Shown here in pieces: positions 1 through 9,079 of a stretch of DNA of 64,000 nucleotides; position 1 is the first letter of the stretch; each line of letters begins with the position of its first letter. Source of the DNA: an uncultured Pelagibacteraceae bacterium (GTDB lineage Bacteria > Pseudomonadota > Alphaproteobacteria > Pelagibacterales > Pelagibacteraceae); the NCBI GenBank assembly GCA_902623495.1, contig CACNTW010000002.1, positions 165,532 through 229,531 on the forward strand. Direction: 5' to 3'. The position numbers and the translations under genes are program-made. The notes beneath the pieces were generated by a model. That model was not told where the DNA came from, ran no database searches, and saw only the letters and a program-made list of their open reading frames with translations.

Positions 1-1315
1 ATGAATAAGATTCGATCAAGGTTATATTTTTACGTCTACAAAGAGACCTCTTCCAATCCATCGATCTATTATATTTATCTTTCGATATGTAAGGCGCGGT
101 ATTACCATTTTTATCTACTCCAAAATGTTCTAAATAAATACCCTGACCAAGTTTGAAATCTGGCCGGTACTGATCTTTTGATCTAGTTGACGTGTCATGT
201 TCAAATGGAAATTCATACTCATAAAAAACACCATTTAGGAATAACCAGTCTGCAATTAATAACTCTTCAAATGATTTAACTAGTTCACCTTTAAGCGTTA
301 TCAGGTCAAATTTCCTCATATACTCAAAATAATTTGTGTCTGTATTAAAATCTTCTCTGTATTTTGCTGGATAACGATGTTTTGAAATAAAATTTATTAT
401 ATTTTCCTTTGATTTTGGATTTTTTAACATTGCTCTAAGAATTTCTGCAATTAAGTTTAATTTTCTTTTTTCATTAGTGGAGGCGTCAGATATTTTTATT
501 TTGTTTTTTGATATGTCTTCAATTATTTTTTTTCCAAGGGCATGGAAGGTTCTTATTTCAGTATCAATTCCAGTCTTTTCTTTAACTCTCTCACGCATTT
601 CTTGAGCCGCGTCTTTTCCATACGCTAAAGCTAATATTTCATCAGGTTTTATTTGATTTTTTGTGACAAGATAAGAAACCTTACCTACAACAGTAGATGT
701 TTTGCCAGTGCCAGCCCCAGCAACAACTAAAGTAGAATCTTCATCAGTTACAATTGCTTTTCTTTGAGCATACGTAAGCGGATTATCTTCAATTTTATCA
801 AATAATATTTTAAATTTTTTAATTTCATTTTCTACAAAATATTTATTTTTTAAAATTATTATTTTATCCATCTGTTTATAAAATTTTAGAATTTTTAATT
901 CCACAATTCCTAGTGAAGTTTTTTGAAATCTATTTAAAAATTTTAATATTTCTTTATTTTTGATAATCCAAATTTGTAATTGTTTATTGTTTATGTATTG
1001 CTTTCCATTGGTTAATAAAATGATATCATCAAAGCATTCTTTAATCTTTTGCAAATTTTTTAATATAAAATAATAATATTCTTTCTGGGTCTTAGTAAGT
1101 TTGCTAAAAATTTGATTTTGTTTTTCGAAATAAATCTCTAAGTTATAAAAGATAAGTTTTTTTCTTACTTTAATGTTTAAAATTTCTCTATAATCAAACT
1201 CCTTTTTTCTTTTATGACTAACTGCAATTAAAAAGTTTTTAATATTCAGTTTTAAATCTTTAGCGCCAAATATTCTTTGTACTAAATTAGGGCTTACACT
1301 ATGAGTTGTTTCCAT
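1..1315 (-). CDS. UvrD/Rep-family DNA helicase (helicase IV-like), C-terminus truncated by the window edge
   Basis: Hand translation of the minus strand from ATG at 1315 gives METTHSVSPNLVQRIFGAKDLK... with Walker A VVAGAGTGKTSTVVGKVSYL, AYGKDAAQEMRERV, RTFHALGKKI and YRPDFKLGQGIYLEHFG...DWKRSL; open to base 1, so absent from the ORF track. Confidence 0.85.
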   Translation of the reverse strand, partial: METTHSVSPNLVQRIFGAKDLKLNIKNFLIAVSHKRKKEFDYREILNIKVRKKLIFYNLEIYFEKQNQIFSKLTKTQKEYYYFILKNLQKIKECFDDIILLTNGKQYINNKQLQIWIIKNKEILKFLNRFQKTSLGIVELKILKFYKQMDKIIILKNKYFVENEIKKFKILFDKIEDNPLTYAQRKAIVTDEDSTLVVAGAGTGKTSTVVGKVSYLVTKNQIKPDEILALAYGKDAAQEMRERVKEKTGIDTEIRTFHALGKKIIEDISKNKIKISDASTNEKRKLNLIAEILRAMLKNPKSKENIINFISKHRYPAKYREDFNTDTNYFEYMRKFDLITLKGELVKSFEELLIADWLFLNGVFYEYEFPFEHDTSTRSKDQYRPDFKLGQGIYLEHFGVDKNGNTAPYISKDKYNRSMDWKRSLCRRKNITLIESYS

Positions 1316-1433
1316 AAGATTTATAAGTCATTAAATATTGAAATTTATTAGTTTTAATATATTCTATCAATAGTCCTGATTTAAAAAATAACTTTACTTG
1401 CTGGGACTTTAAACACAACGCTAAAGGAGGCAA

Positions 1434-1601
1434 ATGAAACTAATAATACAATCAATCAAGAACTACTTTAAATCCAAAAAGGATAGAGGATTAGAACCTG
1501 TATTCTTTGAGAAAATAGGGGATCAAAAAACATCAAGAGATCAGATGCGTAAAAATTTAATTAAAGCATTAGAAAAGAATGGTTGGACAATAAAGAAATA
1601 G
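1434..1601 (+). CDS. small hypothetical protein, 55 aa (MKLIIQSIKNYFKSKKDRGLEPVFFEKIGDQKTSRDQMRKNLIKALEKNGWTIKK)
   Basis: ORF preceded by a strong Shine-Dalgarno (aaaggaggcaaATG); ends 1 nt before the convergent TRAP gene; below the ORF-track length cutoff. Confidence 0.6.
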   Translation: MKLIIQSIKNYFKSKKDRGLEPVFFEKIGDQKTSRDQMRKNLIKALEKNGWTIKK

Positions 1602-1602
1602 C

Positions 1603-2868
1603 TTACAATTTACCAGGTAACCAGGTTGAGAATATTGGAAATAATATCATTAGTATTCCATAAATTATTCCAACGATTGTAAATAGAGGAACTTCTTTGA
1701 AAGCTTTGGCTGGATTTTCTTTGATCACACCTGCAGCTGTATAAATACCAACGCATACGGGGGGTGTGATCATTCCTATTCCAGCAAATGCTACAAATAC
1801 TACATAAAGATGAAGTAAGCTTTGATTAAATGATAATGTGATTGCTGCAAAAATTGGTACCGTTAAATAAAATACAGGAACAATTTCTATAAACGTTCCA
1901 AGAATTAAACAAATAGCACCAAGCATAATCCAGAACAGATTTACGCTCACACCTTTATCTGTGAAGAATGTTATAATTTTTTGTGGAGCTTGAGTATATG
2001 TTAAAACTACGCTTAAGAATGTTGCAGTAGCTATAATTGCAAAAATTACAGCTGTTATGATTGCTGTTTCCCTTAAACAACTCATCAAAGATGAAAAAGT
2101 AAGTTCACGGTAAATTAAAAATCCAATTAGTACTGCATAAACTCCTGCAACAGCTGCCGATTCAGATGGAGTTAGTATGCCAGCATAAATTCCACCTAAA
2201 ATTATAACTGGAGTGATCAATGCTGGTAATGCAGCGATGAAAGAACTTACTCTTTCCTTAAAAGATGCCTTCTCATCTGTTCTAATATGCCTGCATTTAA
2301 ACAAAACTAGAAGAACCATCAAAACAAGTAGAACTAAGCCTGGAATAACGCCTGCTGCAAAGGTTTTAGATACAGGTACATTAGTTAGAGCACTAAATAG
2401 TATCGCTGCATTAGATGGAGGTATCAATGCCTCTAATAGAGCTGCAGAGGCTGCTAGAACAACAACAAATGGGGTTGGGTAACCTTGTTCAATCATCTTT
2501 GGCATCATAATTGTTCCAACAGCAGTTATTGCCGCAAGTATTGATCCACAGAAAGCTGCAAAGAAACCCATCGCAATAACCATAGCAACACCAAGGCCGC
2601 CCGGCCAATGACCAACCAATGTGGTTGTAAACTTAACTAATCTTGAGGCAGCTCCACCTTTTAACATTGCCATTCCAGTAAAAATAAATAATGGAACAGC
2701 GATTAGAACATGTTTAGTTAATGCACCAAATGAAACCTGGATAAGTACTGACCAAGGTAAATTTAATCCAGCAATTGCAGCTAAAGAACTTCCTAAACCA
2801 AAAACTAAAAAAATTGGAACTGATATAACTAATGTTACGAGAGAAATAATAAAAGCCAATCCAAACAT
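1603..2868 (-). CDS. dctM: TRAP transporter large permease subunit (DctM family)
   Basis: 421 aa polytopic protein with DctM-type motifs (LLEALIPPSNAAILFSA, GMITPPVCVGIY); adjacent to DctQ- and DctP-like genes. Confidence 0.92.
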   Translation of the reverse strand: MFGLAFIISLVTLVISVPIFLVFGLGSSLAAIAGLNLPWSVLIQVSFGALTKHVLIAVPLFIFTGMAMLKGGAASRLVKFTTTLVGHWPGGLGVAMVIAMGFFAAFCGSILAAITAVGTIMMPKMIEQGYPTPFVVVLAASAALLEALIPPSNAAILFSALTNVPVSKTFAAGVIPGLVLLVLMVLLVLFKCRHIRTDEKASFKERVSSFIAALPALITPVIILGGIYAGILTPSESAAVAGVYAVLIGFLIYRELTFSSLMSCLRETAIITAVIFAIIATATFLSVVLTYTQAPQKIITFFTDKGVSVNLFWIMLGAICLILGTFIEIVPVFYLTVPIFAAITLSFNQSLLHLYVVFVAFAGIGMITPPVCVGIYTAAGVIKENPAKAFKEVPLFTIVGIIYGILMILFPIFSTWLPGKL

Positions 2869-3363
2869 TTATTCTTTCCCTAAGAGTTTTTTAAAATTAT
2901 CTAAAATTAGCTCTAACGAAGTTAAGGCTAAAATTAAAAAACCAACTGGAAATGCTAAAAACATCCACCAGATAGGAATGTTAATTTCTAATTCCATCAT
3001 TTGTCCCAAATTGTAATACATTGTTGTTGCATCAACTCCCGCCTTAAAGAAAACACATGCGGAAATTAAGGCTATTAAATTTACTATTGTCCCAATAATA
3101 TTTTTTGATTTTTCAGATAAATAGTGACTTAAAAAATCTACTTTAATATGTTGTCCTTCTTTTAATAAAGGACCTAGTAATGGAAATACTAACCAACTAA
3201 CCATTACAGGTGGTAATTCAATAAACCATGCAAATCCTGTACCTGTAATAAATCTTGTTGTGGCGCTTAAAGCTAAAGCTGCCACCATTAAAAAGACAAT
3301 GAACATTGCGAGCGAAATTGCAGCTTTTGCTAGCAAATTATTAATAGCTCGCAATGCCCTCAT
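2869..3363 (-). CDS. dctQ: TRAP transporter small permease subunit (DctQ family)
   Basis: 164 aa, 4 predicted TM segments, between DctM and DctP. Confidence 0.88.
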   Translation of the reverse strand: MRALRAINNLLAKAAISLAMFIVFLMVAALALSATTRFITGTGFAWFIELPPVMVSWLVFPLLGPLLKEGQHIKVDFLSHYLSEKSKNIIGTIVNLIALISACVFFKAGVDATTMYYNLGQMMELEINIPIWWMFLAFPVGFLILALTSLELILDNFKKLLGKE

Positions 3364-3391
3364 AATCTTTTTAGAAAAAGCTTAACTTCTT

Positions 3392-4408
3392 CTAATTACT
3401 TTTAGCATATGCTTGTGCTGCTTCTAAAGCGTCAGCATCAATCATTTTAGCCATTGCTGGCATTACTTCATCTTTCATAAGCTTATCAAACTTAGCTTTT
3501 TCAGCTCCTGAAAGCGTAGTAACAACCCCACCTCTTTCTTGGAATTTTTTAAGAGTGCTTTCTCCAGTATCCATAATTAAGTCAGTTGATCTTTTTCCTA
3601 TTTCTTTACCAACATCCATTATGATTTTTTGTAAGTCTGGAGACAGACTATTAAACCAAGTTGAGTTTGCCATAATATATGCATCAGCATAATATTGATA
3701 AGGCTTTTGAGCGTATTTTAAAAACTCCCACCAGCTATATGCTTCTATACTTCCTGGAGGACTATTAATCGTATCAATCATTCCAGTTTGTAAAGATGTA
3801 TAAACTTCACCAGTTGGTAAAGATACTCTGTTTGCTCCTAAAGCATCCCACATAGGCTCTTCACTTTTTAAAAGTCTTCTAGCCTTAAGACCTTTCATAG
3901 CATCAATACCAGTTAATTCTTTAGCACTTGAAAAAGTCATTACAGGTCCAACAGGGTTATACATAACTAATGTTGAATTAGTTTTTTTTGTTAATTCACC
4001 CCAAATTTCTTTTCCTTTTGGTGAATTTTGAAAAAAACCTCTTTGTTGTTCCCACGAATTAAATAATCCTGGGAATGAAGCGACGTTAAAGTTTTTATTG
4101 ATTGGTGGAAAACTTACCACTCCAACAATTCCTCCAAGTTCAACCGCACCTGAAGTAACCGCACCCATTACTTCTCTAATTCCAAATAATTGTTTAGATG
4201 GATAAACTTCTATTTTTAATTTTCCTTTTGCTCTTTTGTTAACTTCATCAGCAAATATTTGTGCATGTTTTGCACTATGGTGCTTCGGACTCCAATGAAC
4301 GGATAAACGTCCAACAATCTCAGAAAAAGCAGCTGTCGAAGTAAGAACAAATGAAAAAATAAACGTTAAGCTAATAATAGTTTTATAAATTGATTTATAT
4401 TTATTCAT
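3392..4408 (-). CDS. dctP: TRAP transporter substrate-binding protein (DctP family)
   Basis: 338 aa with signal peptide; GLKARRLLKSEEPMWDALGANRVSLPTGEVYTSLQTGMIDTINSPP typical of DctP. Confidence 0.9.
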   Translation of the reverse strand: MNKYKSIYKTIISLTFIFSFVLTSTAAFSEIVGRLSVHWSPKHHSAKHAQIFADEVNKRAKGKLKIEVYPSKQLFGIREVMGAVTSGAVELGGIVGVVSFPPINKNFNVASFPGLFNSWEQQRGFFQNSPKGKEIWGELTKKTNSTLVMYNPVGPVMTFSSAKELTGIDAMKGLKARRLLKSEEPMWDALGANRVSLPTGEVYTSLQTGMIDTINSPPGSIEAYSWWEFLKYAQKPYQYYADAYIMANSTWFNSLSPDLQKIIMDVGKEIGKRSTDLIMDTGESTLKKFQERGGVVTTLSGAEKAKFDKLMKDEVMPAMAKMIDADALEAAQAYAKSN

Positions 4409-4497
4409 TTTCCCTCTCTTTTTTAAAGTATTATATTATTAGTTGCATGCATTTTAACAATGCAAAATTTTAAGTTATTTAATAAGATTATTTTAAA

Positions 4498-4998
4498 ATG
4501 AAGAACAAGGGCTTTACTTTAATAGAATTGCTTGTTGTTGTAGCGATAATTGGAATTTTAGCTGCAGTAGGTGTGGTTGCTTATAGTGGATATACTTCTA
4601 GTGCTAAAATAGCAACAGCAAAAGCAAATTTTAGCAGTGTATCGAAATTTATTTCAAACGAACTAATGATGTGCAATGTAGACCCAGATCATTATCCTTT
4701 TGATCAAACTAATGTTAAATGTGGCAGCGTTAAAGCACAAACCATTGCTCAATACGTCGATGAAGCATTTAAAAAATACAATTTTACAAATCCCTTTGGC
4801 AAATCAGATGGAACTACAGAGAAAGCAATAAAAAGTGGTGGGGCAGCTTACGAAGATAAACAACACGGTTATATTATAATCAACACTCAAGGAAATAAAA
4901 ATGCTACAGTAGAAATGTGTTATAAATTACCTTGTAACACTAAAGATACTAATGGAGATTACGAGTACATTTTAAAATTGTCTGTAGCTTTGGATTAA
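4498..4998 (+). CDS. type IV pilin-like protein, paralog 1
   Basis: Short leader MKNKG then FTLIELLVVVAIIGILAAVGVVAYSGYT, a class III prepilin N-terminus. Confidence 0.88.
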   Translation: MKNKGFTLIELLVVVAIIGILAAVGVVAYSGYTSSAKIATAKANFSSVSKFISNELMMCNVDPDHYPFDQTNVKCGSVKAQTIAQYVDEAFKKYNFTNPFGKSDGTTEKAIKSGGAAYEDKQHGYIIINTQGNKNATVEMCYKLPCNTKDTNGDYEYILKLSVALD

Positions 4999-5009
4999 AT
5001 TTTTCTAAA

Positions 5010-5483
5010 ATGAGAGAAAAAGGTTTTACATTAATTGAGTTATTAGTTGTTGTGGCAATAATTGGAATTTTAGCAGCTGTTGGAGTTGTTGCTTACAGCG
5101 GATATACCAAATCTGCAAAAAAGAAAATTTGCAAAGCAAATCATGAAAAAATAGTTAAAACTATAAAAGAAAAAAAAGCATTCTGTGAATTTGAAAGTAC
5201 TATAAAGCTCAGAAGTTGGTACACTGGCTTTAAACAAGGTGCAGAGTATGATTTTAATTGTTCTAATAATTTTGAAAACTTAGCTCAAAATGTAGGAATA
5301 CATATGACGAATTTTTTAAAAAATGTATATAGCCCTAATAATCATTGGGGTTACACTTGGGCTGGTAATAGTGGAAATCCAACTACTGAAGGTCAGACGT
5401 ATTATTATACTAATAATAATAGTATTAGAATCAGAACTCTGTGCGAAGGAAATATCATAGAAACTTTGATCACTGGAGATTGA
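5010..5483 (+). CDS. type IV pilin-like protein, paralog 2
   Basis: MREKG leader then the identical 30-aa prepilin helix; unrelated C-terminal half. Confidence 0.87.
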   Translation: MREKGFTLIELLVVVAIIGILAAVGVVAYSGYTKSAKKKICKANHEKIVKTIKEKKAFCEFESTIKLRSWYTGFKQGAEYDFNCSNNFENLAQNVGIHMTNFLKNVYSPNNHWGYTWAGNSGNPTTEGQTYYYTNNNSIRIRTLCEGNIIETLITGD

Positions 5484-5521
5484 TTGAACGAACAATAGAA
5501 TATATATTTAAATTAATTTTC

Positions 5522-5887
5522 ATGAGCTACGATAATAATAATATATTTGCAAAAATCTTAAGAGGAGAAATTCCTTGTAATAAAATTTATGAGGATGATT
5601 TTATATTATCTTTTTATGATATTAATCCTCAAAAAAAAATTCATGCTTTAGTAGTTCCAAAAGGAAAATATATAGATTTAGATGACTTCAATTCAAATGC
5701 CTCAAATGATGAAATAGTAGGTTTGATGAGAGGAATAACTACTGTTTCAAAAAAATTGGGAATTTCATCGATTGATGGTAAGGGGTACCGGGCTCTTGCC
5801 AACATTAGCGACTATGGTGGTCAAGAAGTGCCCCACTTACATTTTCACTTATTTGGTGGTGAAAAGGTAGGAAAAATGGTTTCGTGA
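5522..5887 (+). CDS. HIT-family hydrolase
   Basis: Start revised to MSYDNNNIFAKILRGEIPCNKIYEDD; HIT motif HLHFHLFGG. Confidence 0.9.
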   Translation: MSYDNNNIFAKILRGEIPCNKIYEDDFILSFYDINPQKKIHALVVPKGKYIDLDDFNSNASNDEIVGLMRGITTVSKKLGISSIDGKGYRALANISDYGGQEVPHLHFHLFGGEKVGKMVS

Positions 5888-6393
5888 TAACCAGAGTTGA
5901 CAGAAAATATTTGGAAATTAACTCTCCAGATGAAATTAAATCATCTGAGCCAAAGGTAAATTGTAAAATTGAAATTAAAAATCCTCCAGATTTTCAAATA
6001 AATAAATTTTTTTATAAGCAAATTGGAAAAAGTTATCGTTGGATAGATCGACTTGTTTGGGACGATGCAAAATGGATGAGTTATACAAATAATTCAAATT
6101 TAGAAACTTATATATTGAGAGAAAATAACGATTTGATTGGCTTTTTTGAGCTCTTATTTCATCCCGAAACAAGAAAATGTGAAGTCGCTTATTTTGGAAT
6201 TTTAGATCAATATATAGGAAAAAATTATGGAAAATATCTCTTAACAGAAGCTCTAAAGTTAGGATTTAGAAAAAACACAAAAAAGGTATGGCTTCATACA
6301 TGCTCTTTAGATCACAAACATGCTTTAAAAAATTATTTAGGAAGAGGGATGAAAATTTTTAAATCCGAAACTATTGATTTAGATATTAATTAA
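5884..6393 (+). CDS. GNAT-family N-acetyltransferase
   Basis: GTG start overlapping the HIT stop codon; GNAT-like EVAYFGILDQYIGKNYGKYLLTEALKLGF and HTCSLDHKHALKNYLGRGMKIF. Confidence 0.85.
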   Translation: MITRVDRKYLEINSPDEIKSSEPKVNCKIEIKNPPDFQINKFFYKQIGKSYRWIDRLVWDDAKWMSYTNNSNLETYILRENNDLIGFFELLFHPETRKCEVAYFGILDQYIGKNYGKYLLTEALKLGFRKNTKKVWLHTCSLDHKHALKNYLGRGMKIFKSETIDLDIN

Positions 6394-6940
6394 TGTAATT
6401 TTGAACTCTAAATATCTTTTCATCAATCATTATATTTGATTTTATATTAAATAATTTTGTTTCAACTCTGTTTTGATAAATGTCAGTAGTTGTCCATCCT
6501 TTAATTTCATAATTATTTTTATCAAAAAAAATATTAAATAAATTATTATTATGTGTAATTTCAAAAGAAAATGTTTCATCATTTTCATGAACTATTTCGA
6601 CTTGTTCTAACTTCTCGAGTAGAAATTTTTTATCTAAAATTAAGTTAAGAGGAGTATCTTTTAGGTTATATCTTAAATAATTTGAAATTTTTTTGCTGTT
6701 AATTAACAGTGATCTTCCGTTAGACACTAAAACTTTATTATAAATATCATCATATTTACATAAAATTTTTTTTGGGTAAAAAATTACACATTCTCCTTCC
6801 TCAGTTTCTTTTCCAATTTTTTGTGTAAATTTAAAAGATATATTGTTTGTAACTTTTAATTTATTTTTTATTTCCTCTTTTGATGATGCTAAAATATTTA
6901 GTGGATAAAAAAATATTAAAAAAAAAATTATATATTTCAC
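6386..6940 (-). CDS. lolA: outer membrane lipoprotein carrier protein LolA-like
   Basis: 184 aa with signal peptide; LolA-like FKFTQKIGKETEEGECVIFYPKKILCKYDD; directly downstream of ftsK. Confidence 0.75.
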   Translation of the reverse strand: MKYIIFFLIFFYPLNILASSKEEIKNKLKVTNNISFKFTQKIGKETEEGECVIFYPKKILCKYDDIYNKVLVSNGRSLLINSKKISNYLRYNLKDTPLNLILDKKFLLEKLEQVEIVHENDETFSFEITHNNNLFNIFFDKNNYEIKGWTTTDIYQNRVETKLFNIKSNIMIDEKIFRVQNYIN

Positions 6941-9018
6941 TATTTTAAAACTTCCCTTTTGCCAACATGATTAGCTTTGCTAACTTCACCATTTGCCTCC
7001 ATCTGATCAATGATTCTTGCAGCTCTATTGTATCCAATTTGTAATTTTCTTTGCAAAAATGAAGTGGATGCTTTTCTCTCAGATTTAATTATTTCTAGTG
7101 CTTCATCATATAATTCATCTGTATCAGAATTATCCTTATTTTTTTCATCAATTTCTTTCTCATCTGCGAAATTTAAAATTTCATCAACATAATCTGGTTC
7201 TGCTTGATTTCTCAAAAAGTTATTAACCTTGTCTATCTCTATTTCAGATACATAAGGTGCATGTATCCTGGTAATTTTATTTGCTGACGACATATATAAC
7301 ATGTCTCCCTTACCTAAAAGTTGTTCTGCACCTTGTTCACCTAAAATTGTTCTACTGTCAATTTTTGAGGTTACTTGGAATGAAATCCTTGTTGGAAAAT
7401 TGGCCTTTATTGTACCAGTTATTACGTCTACACTCGGTCTTTGGGTTGCCATTATTATATGAATGCCAGCGGCTCTAGCCATCTGAGATAATTTTTGAAT
7501 GTAATTCTCAATTTCCTTTCCAGCTACTAACATAAGATCTGACATTTCATCAACAATTACAACAATATAAGGCATTTTAACTTTATGTTTTTCATTATAT
7601 CCGTCAATGTTCCTAACACCCACTTTTGTCATTAATCTGTATCTATTTTCCATTTCTTTAACTACCCAACCTAAAACTGAAGCTGCTTTTTTTGCTTCGG
7701 TGATAACTGGGCATAATAAATGAGGTATTCCTTCATAAGTTGAAAGTTCTAACATTTTAGGGTCTATTAAAATGAATTTACAAATTTCTGGAGTATGTTT
7801 GTAAATTAAAGAAAGAATAATTGTATTAATACATACAGATTTGCCTGATCCAGTTGTTCCTGCTATCAATAAGTGGGGCATTGTGCTCAAATCACTTGTT
7901 ATTGGTTCACCAGATAAACTTTTTCCGAGAGCAATTGGTAATTTAATATCTTTTCTTTTAAAATTTTTATCTGAAATAATTTCTCGCAAGAAAACGTTTT
8001 CCCTCGAAATTTTGGGTAATTCAATGCCCACTGTATTGCTGCCAGGTATAGTTGCTATTCTCGCAGACTCGGAGCTCGTATTTCTTGCAATATCCTCAGA
8101 TAAATTAATAATTTTAGATACCTTTACTCCTGCGGCTGGCTCAAATTCATTAAGTGAAACAACAGGTCCATGGCTTATTTTTTTTATTTTTCCCTCAACT
8201 CCAAAATCTAGAAGTATTTTTTCTAATCCTTCAGCATTTATTTTAATGTCTTCTTTTATATTTGAGCTTTTTTCTGGTTTTTTTAGAAAATCAATTAAAG
8301 GTAACTTAATTTTTATATCACTTAAAATTGATTTGTTACTACTAAATAAATCTTCCTGAACAGGCTGTTCTTTAGTTCTTTCAATTATATTAGTTTCATT
8401 AAAAGTATTTTCATTATCAATTAAATTATCTTTTTTTGACGAAAACAATTTTCTTATTAGGGCAAAAATATTTAAAATGTGTGAAATTTTGAAATTACTG
8501 CTTAAAAGAAAAAATAATAATATAAAAAATATCAGGAAATAATAACTTGCTGATTTATTAATTTTTAAAAAGTCTGCAATTATAGTTTCTGACATTAAAT
8601 CACCTACAAAACCGTTATTTCCATTTATTATTAACCAATATGTCTCTTTATGAAAAATACCAAAAAAAAATGTTCCAAGAATAATGTAAAGAATTATAAA
8701 AAAAATATTTTCAATAATAACAACAAATTTCTTGTTTATTGTTATAGATAATCCTGTGAACAGCAATGAAAATGGAATTAGTAATGATACAATACCAATT
8801 GATTGAAAAAATATATCAGCTATAAAACTTCCTCTAAATCCGAGTATATTTTTTATATTCTGATTTTCAGGAAAAATAAAATTTGGGTCTTCTGGAGAGT
8901 AGCTAATTAATGATATAAAGAGGAATATCGAGATAATGACTAATGCAATACCAACTAATTCTGCCAGTCTATTGATAATAAAATCGCTAATTTTACTTAT
9001 ATAATTTTTAATTATCAT
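6940..9018 (-). CDS. ftsK: DNA translocase FtsK
   Basis: N-terminal TM segments, Walker A LIAGTTGSGKSVCINTIILSL, Walker B IVVIVDEMSDLM, C-terminal gamma domain SFLQRKLQIGYNRAARIIDQME. Confidence 0.97.
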   Translation of the reverse strand: MIIKNYISKISDFIINRLAELVGIALVIISIFLFISLISYSPEDPNFIFPENQNIKNILGFRGSFIADIFFQSIGIVSLLIPFSLLFTGLSITINKKFVVIIENIFFIILYIILGTFFFGIFHKETYWLIINGNNGFVGDLMSETIIADFLKINKSASYYFLIFFILLFFLLSSNFKISHILNIFALIRKLFSSKKDNLIDNENTFNETNIIERTKEQPVQEDLFSSNKSILSDIKIKLPLIDFLKKPEKSSNIKEDIKINAEGLEKILLDFGVEGKIKKISHGPVVSLNEFEPAAGVKVSKIINLSEDIARNTSSESARIATIPGSNTVGIELPKISRENVFLREIISDKNFKRKDIKLPIALGKSLSGEPITSDLSTMPHLLIAGTTGSGKSVCINTIILSLIYKHTPEICKFILIDPKMLELSTYEGIPHLLCPVITEAKKAASVLGWVVKEMENRYRLMTKVGVRNIDGYNEKHKVKMPYIVVIVDEMSDLMLVAGKEIENYIQKLSQMARAAGIHIIMATQRPSVDVITGTIKANFPTRISFQVTSKIDSRTILGEQGAEQLLGKGDMLYMSSANKITRIHAPYVSEIEIDKVNNFLRNQAEPDYVDEILNFADEKEIDEKNKDNSDTDELYDEALEIIKSERKASTSFLQRKLQIGYNRAARIIDQMEANGEVSKANHVGKREVLK

Positions 9019-9079
9019 GAATCAAAACTTCATTTGTCACTTTGTATCATTTAATTTTTATTGTTAAAATTAATTTGTT

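Noticed and set aside
2213-3016. Plus-strand ORFs (89 and 131 aa) opposite the TRAP genes
   Set aside because: Antisense to well-supported dctM/dctQ; composition is that of shadow frames.
7841-8359. 172-aa plus-strand ORF inside ftsK
   Set aside because: Fully antisense to conserved FtsK coding sequence; no recognisable domain.
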